Part shown: piece after piece, positions 1-9,688 of the stretch
How the letters are laid out: every line of letters begins with the position of its first letter
How positions within the stretch are numbered: the first letter of the stretch is position 1
From: an uncultured Microbacterium sp.
GTDB lineage: Bacteria; Actinomycetota; Actinomycetes; Actinomycetales; Microbacteriaceae
Assembly (NCBI RefSeq): GCF_947632095.1
Contig: NZ_CANROA010000001.1
Span: 178,847 to 242,846 of the forward strand
Direction of reading: 5' to 3'
Length of the DNA stretch: 64,000 nt
Made by a program: the position numbers and the translations under genes
Notes under the pieces: model-generated
Told to the model about the DNA's origin: nothing
What the model saw: only the letters and a program-made list of their open reading frames with translations
Databases searched by the model: none

Positions 1-1935
1 GTGATCCCGCTCGGCGTCTACGGCCGCAAGAGCCTGTGGGAGCACCTCGACGCCGACTACATCTTCGACAAGACCCGCGAGGGCTTCGCCTACTTCGAGT
101 CGAAGTTCGGCGTCGCGTACCCGTTCGAGAAGTACGACCAGCTCTTCGTCCCCGAGTTCAACGCCGGTGCCATGGAGAACGCGGGCGCCGTCACGTTCAC
201 CGAGACGTACGTCTTCCGCAGCAAGGTGACGGATGCTGTCAAGGAGCGCCGCGTCGTCACGATCCTGCACGAACTCGCCCACATGTGGTTCGGCGACCTC
301 GTCACGATGAAGTGGTGGAACGACCTCTGGCTGAACGAGTCCTTCGCCGAGTGGGCGTCCACGATCGCCACTGCCGAGGCCACGGAGTGGACCGAGGCGT
401 GGACGACGTTCAACGCGATGGAGAAGACCTGGGCCTACCGCCAGGACCAGCTCCCCTCCACGCACCCGATCGTCGCGGAGATCAATGACCTCGAAGACGT
501 CTACGTCAACTTCGACGGCATCACCTATGCCAAGGGCGGATCGGTCCTCAAGCAGCTCGCCGCCTGGGTCGGGATCGACGCGTTCTTCGCGGGCGTCGGC
601 CAATACTTCCAGAAGCATGCCTGGGGCAACACCGAGCTGAGCGATCTGCTCGGCGAGCTCGAGGCCACCAGCGGCCGCGATCTCACCACCTGGTCGCAGA
701 AGTGGCTCGAGACGGCGGGCGTCAACACGCTGGCCCCGGTCATCGCCGAAGACGCGGATGGTCTGATCTCGCGTTTCGCGATCACGCAGACGGCGCCCGC
801 CGACTACCCCACGATCCGCCCGCACCGCCTCGGCATCGGTCTCTACGATGTCATCGACGGCGCGCTCACCCGCACGCACTACGAGGAAGTCGACGTCGAC
901 GGCGATCGCACCGAGATCCCGGAGCTCCAGGGCCACAAGCGCCCCGACCTCGTTCTCCTCAACGACAAGGATCTCGCCTACGCGAAGATCCGCCTCGATG
1001 AGCGTTCGCTGGCCACCGCGATCGCGCACCTGGGCGAGATCGCCGACCCGCTGGCCCGCTCGCTCGTCTGGGGCGCAGCCTGGGATCAGACCCGCGACGC
1101 CGAGATGCCGGCATCCGCATACATCGATCTCGTGCTCGGAAACATCGGACGCGAGACCGAGTCGACGACCGTCCGCACCACGCTCGCGCAGCTGCGCACG
1201 GCGGCCAACCAGTACGTCGCGCCGGCGCAGCGCGACGCGGCCCGCGCGAAGATCGCCAACGGGCTGTGGGAGCTCGCCGAAGGCGCAGCCGCCGGCAGCG
1301 ACAGCCAGCTGCAGTTCGTCACCGCCTTCGCCGCTTCGCTGACCGACGCCGAGCAGGCGGGCATCATCGGCCGTCTGCGCTCCGGCGAGGATTCCCTCCC
1401 CGGGCTCGAGATCGACACCGACCTGTCGTGGCAGCTCCTCGTGGGACTCGCCTCGATCGGTGCGACGGATGCCGCGGCGATCGAGGCCGCACTGGCCGCG
1501 GACAACACCTCCAAGGGGGCCGAGTTCGCCGCGCAATCACGTGCGGCGCTGCCGACGTCCGCCGCGAAGCAGTCCGCATGGGCCTCGTTGATCGACAGCG
1601 CCGATCTGCCGAACACGATCGTCCGTTCCTCGGCCGCTGGGTTCGTCCACCCGAACAGCACCGAGGTGCTCGGCGAGTTCGTTCCGCGCTACTTCGAGAT
1701 GCTGCTTCCGGTCTGGGAATCGCGTACCTACCAGATCGCCAGCTACCTGATCGTCGGACTGTACCCGACCCCGCTGGCCAACGCTGAGCTGCGGGATGCG
1801 ACCCGCGCGTGGCTCGCCGAGAACACCGACGTCGCCCCGGCGCTGCGTCGTCTCGTGAGCGAGGGACTGGCCGACGTCGAGCGCGCCCTGGCCGCCCAGG
1901 TTCGCGATGCGGAAGAGGACGAAACCCAGGACTGA
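1..1935 (+). CDS. pepN: aminopeptidase N (M1 family), 5' end outside window
   Basis: This is the C-terminal part of a cytoplasmic zinc aminopeptidase that removes N-terminal residues from peptides. The frame is open from base 1, so the true start and roughly 200 N-terminal residues lie upstream; the GTG at base 1 is only the window edge. In visible numbering the exopeptidase motif GAMEN is at residues 56-60, the zinc site HELAH at 90-94, and the third zinc ligand is the Glu in NESF at about 113. The remainder matches the helical ERAP1-like C-terminal domain of actinobacterial PepN. A hairpin follows the stop and the next gene has its own -10 box, so it is probably a separate transcript. Confidence 0.95.
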   Translation: MIPLGVYGRKSLWEHLDADYIFDKTREGFAYFESKFGVAYPFEKYDQLFVPEFNAGAMENAGAVTFTETYVFRSKVTDAVKERRVVTILHELAHMWFGDLVTMKWWNDLWLNESFAEWASTIATAEATEWTEAWTTFNAMEKTWAYRQDQLPSTHPIVAEINDLEDVYVNFDGITYAKGGSVLKQLAAWVGIDAFFAGVGQYFQKHAWGNTELSDLLGELEATSGRDLTTWSQKWLETAGVNTLAPVIAEDADGLISRFAITQTAPADYPTIRPHRLGIGLYDVIDGALTRTHYEEVDVDGDRTEIPELQGHKRPDLVLLNDKDLAYAKIRLDERSLATAIAHLGEIADPLARSLVWGAAWDQTRDAEMPASAYIDLVLGNIGRETESTTVRTTLAQLRTAANQYVAPAQRDAARAKIANGLWELAEGAAAGSDSQLQFVTAFAASLTDAEQAGIIGRLRSGEDSLPGLEIDTDLSWQLLVGLASIGATDAAAIEAALAADNTSKGAEFAAQSRAALPTSAAKQSAWASLIDSADLPNTIVRSSAAGFVHPNSTEVLGEFVPRYFEMLLPVWESRTYQIASYLIVGLYPTPLANAELRDATRAWLAENTDVAPALRRLVSEGLADVERALAAQVRDAEEDETQD

Positions 1936-1953
1936 CCTCTTCGGCACGGAATC

Positions 1954-1998
1954 GAGCGGGCCTCGGACGCGGCGCACAGCCGCATCCGAGGCCCGCTC
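1954..1998 (+). terminator. probable intrinsic terminator after pepN
   Basis: A long inverted repeat (GAGCGGGCCTCGGA paired with TCCGAGGCCCGCTC) with an inner CGCGGC/GCCGC region forms a strong GC-rich hairpin 18 bases after the pepN stop. It has no T-tract, which is usual for high-GC actinobacteria. Confidence 0.6.
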
Positions 1999-2000
1999 GC

Positions 2001-2006
2001 TAGGAT
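2001..2006 (+). promoter_or_regulatory. -10 box for a leaderless mscS transcript
   Basis: TAGGAT lies exactly 6 nt before the GTG start of mscS, with no room for a Shine-Dalgarno site. This spacing puts the transcription start at or next to the start codon. Confidence 0.6.
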
Positions 2007-2012
2007 CGGAGC

Positions 2013-3095
2013 GTGAGCACCGTCCCGTTCGAGATCGCGCCCGAGCCCCGCTCGTTCCCGCTGTGGCTGGAAGAGACCCTCGGCTCGTTCTTCCGCTGGC
2101 TGGCCGAGGCCGGTGCCAACATGGCGCACGTGCTCGCAATCCTGGTCGTGAGCGTCGTCATCGCGTTCCTCCTGCGGCTCGCGATCCGCAGGATCGTGCG
2201 GCGCATCGTCAACAGTGCCAAGGTCAAGGCGAACGTCGACGACACGCAGGCGCTCGAGCGCTCGCCCCTGGCCGATATGCGGCTCGTCCAGCGCACGCGA
2301 ACACTCGGTACGATCCTGCAAAACATCGTCAATGTCGTGATCGCGATCGTCGCTCTGGTGATGATCACGACGCGGCTCGCACCCGACCTGGTCGGTTCGC
2401 TCACGCTGCTGACCGCAGCGGTCGGCGCCGGCCTCGGCTTCGGCGCGCAGAACATCGTGAAAGACGTTCTCAACGGTCTGTTCATCGTCGCGGAAGACCA
2501 GATCGGCATCGGCGACATGGTCGACATGGGTCTCGCCACGGGCGTCGTCGAGTACGTCGCCGTGCGCATCACGCACGTGCGCGATGTCAACGGCACGCTC
2601 TGGTATGTCCGCAACGGCGAGGTCACCCGCATCGGGAACATGTCCCAGGGGTGGGCGCGGGCGATCGTCGACATCGGAGTCCCGGCGAACGCGGATGTCC
2701 CCGAGGTCGAGACTGCGCTCCTCGCTGCCGCCGACAAGCTCGCCAAGGATCCGAAGTGGCGAACCCGAATCATCGAACGTCCCGAGGTCTGGGGCATGGA
2801 GTCCGTCGAGGGCGAAGCGCTGATCATCCGCGTGGTCATGAAGACGCGCGCGAACGCCATGGATGATGCCGCCAGAGAGCTGCGGATGCGGCTGAAGGGA
2901 GCGGTCGAAGGACTCGATCTCGCAGTCCCCTCTCTCGAGTCGGTGACGCCGACGGGCATCGCCGGCGCACGCCGCGTGCGCGGAGCGAACCCACCGCACA
3001 CCCGTCCGAATTCGGTCACCGGCGTTCCCCCCGCACGAGGCATCTGGCGCAAGAAAGACCCGAAGCCCCCGAGCGCACCGAAGGACAATGCATGA
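2013..3095 (+). CDS. MscS-family mechanosensitive ion channel
   Basis: This is an integral membrane channel of the small-conductance mechanosensitive family, which opens on membrane tension during hypo-osmotic shock. It has 360 residues. Hydrophobic segments lie near residues 34-54 and 100-125. A Gly/Ala-rich pore-lining helix with the MscS hallmark GAGLGFGAQ sits near 135-160 and is followed by the soluble beta-domain. The tail is Pro/Arg-rich and probably cytosolic. The GTG start is chosen because TAGGAT lies 6 nt upstream. The stop overlaps the globin start as ATGA, so the two are probably translated together. Confidence 0.88.
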   Translation: MSTVPFEIAPEPRSFPLWLEETLGSFFRWLAEAGANMAHVLAILVVSVVIAFLLRLAIRRIVRRIVNSAKVKANVDDTQALERSPLADMRLVQRTRTLGTILQNIVNVVIAIVALVMITTRLAPDLVGSLTLLTAAVGAGLGFGAQNIVKDVLNGLFIVAEDQIGIGDMVDMGLATGVVEYVAVRITHVRDVNGTLWYVRNGEVTRIGNMSQGWARAIVDIGVPANADVPEVETALLAAADKLAKDPKWRTRIIERPEVWGMESVEGEALIIRVVMKTRANAMDDAARELRMRLKGAVEGLDLAVPSLESVTPTGIAGARRVRGANPPHTRPNSVTGVPPARGIWRKKDPKPPSAPKDNA

Positions 3096-3544
3096 CGTTC
3101 TACGACGAGGTCGGCGGATACGCCACGTTCGAGAGGATCGTTGACGGCTTCTACCGGGAAGTGGCGCTCGATCCCGTGCTCAAGCCCATGTACCCCGAGG
3201 AGGATCTCGGTCCGGCCGCGGAGCGCTTCACGCTCTTCCTCGTCCAGTACTGGGGCGGGCCCACGACGTACGGTGAACGACGGGGTCATCCGCGGCTGCG
3301 GATGCGCCATATGCCGTTTCGCGTCGACTCGGATGCCCGCGACCGGTGGCTGCGCTGCATGCGCACCTCTCTCGACGAGATCCAGCTCTCCCCTCTGCAC
3401 GATGCAACGCTCTGGGACTACCTGGATCGAGCTGCGCATGCCATGGTGAACACCATGGAGCATCCGGGCATCCGCCCGACGCCCGCGGGGCGCACCGAGC
3501 TCCCGACTCGTGAAGTCAGTCAGGATTCGACGGAGAACACATGA
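3092..3544 (+). CDS. glbO: group II (O-type) truncated hemoglobin
   Basis: This is a small heme protein of 150 residues in the 2-on-2 globin fold. Family members bind O2 and NO and are linked to oxidative or nitrosative stress. Visible markers are the B-helix Phe-Tyr in DGFYRE (B10 Tyr), the WGGP turn, the proximal His in RMRHMPF and the DRWLRCM segment with the G8 Trp typical of group II. An AAGGA ribosome site precedes the ATG. The start overlaps the mscS stop by 4 nt and the stop overlaps the next ATG by 4 nt, so it sits in the middle of a three-gene operon. Confidence 0.9.
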   Translation: MTFYDEVGGYATFERIVDGFYREVALDPVLKPMYPEEDLGPAAERFTLFLVQYWGGPTTYGERRGHPRLRMRHMPFRVDSDARDRWLRCMRTSLDEIQLSPLHDATLWDYLDRAAHAMVNTMEHPGIRPTPAGRTELPTREVSQDSTENT

Positions 3545-5199
3545 CGCACAGGCCCCTGTCCACCGACGTTCTCGTCATCGGCTGGGGGCTGTCCGGCCTG
3601 GTCGCGGCTACGGAAGCCGTCGCCGCCGGCAGACGCGTCGTGATCGTCGATCAGGAGCCGAGGAGCAATCTCGGCGGGCAGGCGTGGTGGTCCTTCGGCG
3701 GCCTGTTCCTCATCGACTCGCCCGAGCAGCGACGCATGGGGGTCCATGATTCCCTCGAGCTCGCACAGGACGACTGGTTCGGCAACGCCGCATTCGATCG
3801 CGATGAGGACCATTGGCCCCGCGAATGGGCCGGCGCCTATCTGGATTTCGCCGCCGGTGAGAAGCGCGCCTGGCTGCGCTCCCTCGGCATCGGCTTCTTC
3901 CCTGTCGTCGGTTGGGCGGAGCGCGGCGGTTACGGCGCCATCGGCCCCGGGAACTCCGTTCCGCGATTCCACATCACCTGGGGAACCGGACCGGGCATCG
4001 TGGCGCCCTTCTCGGATGCTGTGCACCGGGGCGAGGACGATGGTGTCATCACCGTCCTGCCTCGACACCGGGTGACCGAGCTCCTGAGCGATGATGGTGC
4101 TGTGGTGGGTGCCCGTGGTGTCCGGCTCGTCGACTCCCCCGCTCCCCGCGGCGTCGAGAGCGCGCGGGAGCGCGTCGGCGACTTCGAGATCCGCGCGGGT
4201 GCGACCATCATCGCGTCGGGCGGGATCGGCGGGAACCACGACCTCGTTCGCGCAGCCTGGCCAGCACGTCTGGGAACGCCGCCCGCGCGCATGCTCTCCG
4301 GCGTTCCGTCCTATGTCGACGGATCCATGCAGGCGGTCTCCACTGCGGCGGGAGCGCACCTGGTCAACGGCGATCGCATGTGGCACTACGTGGAAGGCAT
4401 CTCGAACTGGGATCCCGTCTGGCCGAGCCATGGCATCCGAATCCTGCCGGGGCCGTCCTCCCTCTGGCTCGATGCGACAGGCAAACGGCTTCCCGTTCCT
4501 CTCTACCCGGGATTCGACACGCTGGGCACGCTCGAGCATCTGCGCATCACCGGGCACGATCATTCCTGGTTCATCACGACGAGGCGGATCGTCGAGAAGG
4601 AGTTCGCCCTCTCCGGCAGCGAGCAGAACCCCGACCTGACGGGCAAGGACGTCGGCCTCCTCCTGAAGTCTCGGCTGGCGAAGGGACCGACAGGACCAGT
4701 CCAGTCGTTCCTCGACGAGGGTGAGGACTTCATCGTCGAGGACGACTTCGAAACGCTACTCCGTCAAATGGCCCGTCATGCCGGCGGTGATGTGCTCGAT
4801 GTCGATCAAGTGCGCCGCGAAGTCCGCGCCCGCGATGCACAGATCACCAACGGTTTCGGTAAAGACGCGCAGATCTCAATGCTGCGCGCGACGCGGTCCT
4901 ACCGGGGAGACCGCCTGATCCGCACCGCCGCTCCCCACCGACTCACAGATCCGGGCGCCGGGCCGATGATCGCGGTGAAGTTGCACATCCTCACGCGCAA
5001 GTCGCTCGGCGGGATCAAGACCGACCTCGACGGACGAGCCCGTGATGAGCATGACACCGTGATCCCCGGCCTGTTCGCTGTGGGGGAAGCCAGTGGCTTC
5101 GGAGGCGGTGGTGTGCATGGCTACCGCGCATTGGAAGGCACATTCCTCGGCGGTTGCCTGTTCTCGGGCCGCCAGGCGGGGCGCGCAGCAGCGCGCTGA
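3541..5199 (+). CDS. FAD-dependent dehydrogenase, KsdD/flavocytochrome c-like
   Basis: This 552-residue flavoprotein has an N-terminal dinucleotide-binding motif (VIGWGLSGL, residues about 12-20) ending in the acidic VDQEP that contacts the ribose. Its C-terminal FAD segment reads GLFAVGEASGFGGGGVHGYRALEG. The layout is that of the FAD_binding_2 family, which includes 3-ketosteroid delta-1-dehydrogenase and fumarate-reductase-like proteins. Actinobacterial relatives are usually called putative FAD-binding dehydrogenase, and the substrate is unknown. Being in an operon with a globin fits an oxygen-using or redox role, but that is inference. It converges on the next gene with only 4 bases between the stops. 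Confidence 0.82.
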   Translation: MTHRPLSTDVLVIGWGLSGLVAATEAVAAGRRVVIVDQEPRSNLGGQAWWSFGGLFLIDSPEQRRMGVHDSLELAQDDWFGNAAFDRDEDHWPREWAGAYLDFAAGEKRAWLRSLGIGFFPVVGWAERGGYGAIGPGNSVPRFHITWGTGPGIVAPFSDAVHRGEDDGVITVLPRHRVTELLSDDGAVVGARGVRLVDSPAPRGVESARERVGDFEIRAGATIIASGGIGGNHDLVRAAWPARLGTPPARMLSGVPSYVDGSMQAVSTAAGAHLVNGDRMWHYVEGISNWDPVWPSHGIRILPGPSSLWLDATGKRLPVPLYPGFDTLGTLEHLRITGHDHSWFITTRRIVEKEFALSGSEQNPDLTGKDVGLLLKSRLAKGPTGPVQSFLDEGEDFIVEDDFETLLRQMARHAGGDVLDVDQVRREVRARDAQITNGFGKDAQISMLRATRSYRGDRLIRTAAPHRLTDPGAGPMIAVKLHILTRKSLGGIKTDLDGRARDEHDTVIPGLFAVGEASGFGGGGVHGYRALEGTFLGGCLFSGRQAGRAAAR

Positions 5200-5203
5200 T
5201 GTC

Positions 5204-5872
5204 TCAGGATTCGCCTCCGGTCAGGCGCACCGCCGTGAGGCCCGTGGCCATCGGTCCCCTGGCCAGCACATGTCCGCGGGAGAACGCGAGCCGGTGCCAG
5301 CGTCCCGCGGACGTGACCCTCACCTGCTCCTCACCGGAGATGAAGCCGAACGCATGAGCGGCGAAGGCCACACCGCGCGGGAGACCGAGAAGATCTTCAT
5401 CCGGCTCGCCCCAGATCGACGCTCGAAGGGAACGGACCGCTTCTTCCCCGGACCCGGCCCCCGCACCGCGTGCAACGGCGCTGATCCCCCATTGCGCGCG
5501 CTGCGCGACCGTGGAGGCCTCGAGATCGCCTGCGGGCTCCCAGCCCCCGCGCGGAGGCGAGATCCCCGCCCAGGAGGGCGACAAGCCGCTCTCCGGCAGC
5601 ACCAGCATCCTCTTCTCGTCCTCGTCCGCCATGAGTTCATCGATCACGAGATCGCAGACCAGCTCAGGATCCGCGCGGACGATCCGCATCGCGAGGATCG
5701 TCGGGGTCTGATCGAACAGCCCCTGCGGGGCCAGTGCCGGCGCCGTCAGAGCGAGCACTCCCCCGGACGCCTGCAGCCGAATGCCCTCATCCGAGGCCTT
5801 CCGTGCTCGGCCCACGAAGGTCAGGACATCACGGGCCGTATCGGGATCGGCGAGGAGGAGGCGTGCAGACAC
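5204..5872 (-). CDS. conserved hypothetical protein
   Basis: I do not recognise the family. The protein has about 222 residues, with no transmembrane segment or signal peptide. The middle contains an acidic ELMADEDEKR stretch, and the C-terminal third ends in GMGL-like beta-strand text without a clear motif. The ORF track starts it further upstream (6037), inside the divergent tesB gene. I prefer the GTG at 5872 because TAGTCT lies 7 nt upstream, the spacing seen at other leaderless genes here. An ATG at 5923 is possible, but it would overlap the tesB start codon as CATG. The sense-strand composition looks like real coding DNA. Confidence 0.6.
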   Translation of the reverse strand: MSARLLLADPDTARDVLTFVGRARKASDEGIRLQASGGVLALTAPALAPQGLFDQTPTILAMRIVRADPELVCDLVIDELMADEDEKRMLVLPESGLSPSWAGISPPRGGWEPAGDLEASTVAQRAQWGISAVARGAGAGSGEEAVRSLRASIWGEPDEDLLGLPRGVAFAAHAFGFISGEEQVRVTSAGRWHRLAFSRGHVLARGPMATGLTAVRLTGGES

Positions 5873-5878
5873 AGGATC

Positions 5879-5885
5879 TAGACTA
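5879..5885. promoter_or_regulatory. overlapping divergent -10 boxes
   Basis: The heptamer TAGACTA carries TAGACT on the + strand (toward tesB, 5879-5884) and TAGTCT on the - strand (toward the hypothetical gene, 5880-5885). The minus box is 7 nt from that gene's GTG. The plus box leaves a 5' leader holding the tesB ribosome site. Confidence 0.45.
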
Positions 5886-5921
5886 CCGATGAGGCGATCA
5901 TCGGTCGCAGAAAGGGCCGGC

Positions 5922-6806
5922 ATGACCGCAGAAGCCGAGGCACGGCAATCCGTCCAGAACCTGCTCGATGTCCTCGACCTCGATGAGACCCGCGCCCGCA
6001 CCACCGAAGACATCTTCACCGGCCAGTCGCAGAGCATGCCGAGCGGACGGATCTACGGCGGTCAGGTGCTCGCGCAGTCGTTGATCGCCGCCGAGCGCAC
6101 CATGCCGATCGAACGCGCGGCCCATTCGATGCACGGCTATTTCCTGCGTCCCGGGGACTCGGCCCAGGGCCTCACGATCGCGGTCGACCGCGTCCACGAC
6201 GGACGCTCCTTCTCGACCCGGCGTTCGCAGGCGTACCAGAACGGTGTGCCGATCTTCTCCATGATCGCCTCGTTCCAGGACGAGGCCCCCGGCGTCGAGC
6301 ATGCGGCAGCCATGCCAGACGGGGTCCCCGAGCCGGAGCATATCCCCTCCGACGAGGATCTGCTGCACGACGCCCACCCGATCACTCAGCGGCTCTTCAG
6401 CGAGCGCCCGGCAGACATTCGGCACGTGGAGTCACCGCTGTACGTGACCGCTGACGGCGCGAAGCAGGCCGGCCAGATGGTCTGGATGCGCATGCGCGCC
6501 CCGATGCCGGACGACCCGCGTCTGCATCGCGCCGCTCTCGCGTTCCTCAGCGACATGACCATCCAGGAGTCGATCCTGCGCGCCCACGGCATCCCGTGGT
6601 CGACGAGGGGGCTCAAGGTCGCCAGCCTCGACCACGCGATGTGGTGGCACCGTCCGGCGCGGGTCGACGAGTGGCTGCTGTACGTTCAGGAGTCGCCGAA
6701 TGCGCGCGGCGGAAGAGGCCTGTCCACCGGTCGCATCTACACGCGCGAGGGTGTTCTCGTCGCCAGCGTCGCGCAGGAGATCATGATCCGCGTCCCCACG
6801 GACTGA
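5922..6806 (+). CDS. tesB: acyl-CoA thioesterase II
   Basis: This enzyme hydrolyses acyl-CoA to free fatty acid and CoA in the cytosol. It has 294 residues in the double-hotdog TesB arrangement. The first hotdog has RIYGGQVLAQSL and HSMHGYFLRPGD, followed by VDRVHDGRSFSTRR. The second ends with the family text ASLDHAMWWHRP, YVQESPNARGGRGLSTGRIY and LVASVAQE. The start is the ATG at 5922, with AAAGGG 5 nt upstream. The longer track ORF (5781) would run through the divergent promoter. Its neighbour on the other strand is a second, unrelated hotdog thioesterase. Confidence 0.92.
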   Translation: MTAEAEARQSVQNLLDVLDLDETRARTTEDIFTGQSQSMPSGRIYGGQVLAQSLIAAERTMPIERAAHSMHGYFLRPGDSAQGLTIAVDRVHDGRSFSTRRSQAYQNGVPIFSMIASFQDEAPGVEHAAAMPDGVPEPEHIPSDEDLLHDAHPITQRLFSERPADIRHVESPLYVTADGAKQAGQMVWMRMRAPMPDDPRLHRAALAFLSDMTIQESILRAHGIPWSTRGLKVASLDHAMWWHRPARVDEWLLYVQESPNARGGRGLSTGRIYTREGVLVASVAQEIMIRVPTD

Positions 6807-6838
6807 CAGTTCTCGGCCCCGTCGTCGACGGTCCGACG

Positions 6839-7349
6839 TCAGCGGTGCGCGTAGGCGATCGGCCGTCCGACATACGGGCCCCATACGCGCCGCATGTCTT
6901 CCGAGACTCGCACCGGCCGACCTGTGGCCGCATCCACGAGCACGATGACGGCCGTCGAGCGCGCGTAGAGGACGCGCGCGTCGTAGGAGGGATCGTTGAA
7001 GACCTCATAGCAGACCTCGACGCTGGATCCGCCGATCTTCCCGAACCACATCTGCACTTCGAGCGGACGACGTTGGTACGGCACCGGAGCGAGGTATTCG
7101 ATCTCCTGGCGGGCGATGAGCGTCAGAACGCCCTGCTCGATGCCGGACTCGATCACGGCTGTCGGCGGGGCGTCCTCTGTGTCGTCCGCTTTCCAGAAGG
7201 CCCGCACACGTGCCTCTTCGAGCAGCTTGAGCATCGACGTGTTGTTCACGTGGTTGAACGCGTCGAGGTCGCCCCAGCGCAGATGTATCGGCAGGTGGAG
7301 ACGGGCATCGGCCCCGGCGGATTCCGCCGGGGCCGATGCCATGTTCTCG

Positions 7350-7357
<8 letters not shown>
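6839..7357 (-). CDS. 4HBT/FcbC-type acyl-CoA thioesterase family protein
   Basis: This is a single-hotdog thioesterase-like protein of about 172 residues. The family motif is WGDLDAFNHVNN, which contains the catalytic Asp of the 4-hydroxybenzoyl-CoA thioesterase type. LLEEARVRAF and a C-terminal beta-strand ending in ARSTAVIVLVD follow. It lies directly downstream of ettA. The GTG at 7357 overlaps the ettA stop (GTGACTGA); an ATG at 7342 is an equally possible start, giving 167 residues. It is probably co-transcribed with ettA. The substrate is not predictable from the sequence. Confidence 0.85.
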
Positions 7358-9029
<1,672 letters not shown>

Positions 9030-9070
9030 CGAAAACCGCTCCTTAAGTAGGCGTCGAGGATCGACACTCC

Positions 9071-9076
9071 AGCCTA
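9071..9076 (-). promoter_or_regulatory. -10 box upstream of ettA
   Basis: TAGGCT on the minus strand lies 41 nt before the ettA GTG. It leaves a short leader containing AAGGAG, so this gene has a normal leadered transcript, unlike many neighbours. Confidence 0.4.
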
Positions 9077-9087
9077 CCGGCTCTGGG

Positions 9088-9600
9088 TCACCAGTCGATC
9101 AGTCGGGTTTTTCCGATCAGGCAGCGCCCTTCGGCGAGCTGGTCGACGACAATGGTGACCGGATCACCGGTCGAAGGGCCCACCTGACCCACGAGGCACT
9201 CCGCATTCCCCCAGCGGACGGAGAACTGCAGGCTCTCGGCGGCGTTTCCGACCGTCGATGCGTCTTCCGTGACCTGCATGGCCGCCTTGTCGAAGCCTGC
9301 CGCCACCAGAGCATCGATATAGGCGCGCCCGGAGGCGCGCTGGTCTGAGGCCCAGACCTCGGCCGTCACGGATTGGAAGAGCGGCAGGTTGTCCTGCGCG
9401 GTTCCATCGGGAACCAGCGCAGGACCCGACGGGACCGCGGTGCCCTCCGGCACGGGTGCACTGATCGTCGCCGTCGGCTCCGGATCGCCCGTGAAGCCCA
9501 GGTCCGGGAGGAGGGAGCATCCGGTCAACACGAGCGCACCGGCCAGCAGCACTCCCGCTGCTGCGGAGATGGAACGTACAGGGCGAAGTCGACGAGGCAC
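9088..9600 (-). CDS. small secreted lipoprotein
   Basis: The 170-residue protein starts with a basic n-region (PRRLRPVRS), a hydrophobic core and a lipobox LTGC with the lipidated Cys near residue 28. It is therefore a predicted lipoprotein on the outer face of the membrane. A Pro/Thr-rich linker follows, then an alpha/beta domain of about 100 residues with two further Cys (AECLVGQ and EGRCLIG) that could form a disulfide. Actinobacterial homologues are uncharacterised; it may belong to a DUF found in Microbacteriaceae, but I cannot confirm which. The GTG start is supported by TAGGAT 6 nt upstream. Confidence 0.8.
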   Translation of the reverse strand: MPRRLRPVRSISAAAGVLLAGALVLTGCSLLPDLGFTGDPEPTATISAPVPEGTAVPSGPALVPDGTAQDNLPLFQSVTAEVWASDQRASGRAYIDALVAAGFDKAAMQVTEDASTVGNAAESLQFSVRWGNAECLVGQVGPSTGDPVTIVVDQLAEGRCLIGKTRLIDW

Positions 9601-9606
9601 GCTCCG

Positions 9607-9612
9607 ATCCTA
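9607..9612 (-). promoter_or_regulatory. -10 box for a leaderless lipoprotein transcript
   Basis: TAGGAT lies 6 nt before the GTG start. The 15 bases TAGGATCGGAGCGTG are identical to the mscS promoter-start junction at 2001-2015. Confidence 0.6.
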
Positions 9613-9688
9613 CGGCGCACCCCGCCGACCGTCGCTCATGATGCGTGCGCACTCGCACTGGATTCGCCGGCTCCGTCCCGCACCGATC

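Noticed and set aside
2000-3463. 487-codon minus-strand ORF across mscS and glbO
   Set aside because: Antisense to two recognisable genes in a coupled operon; no ribosome site and Ser/Arg-rich composition.
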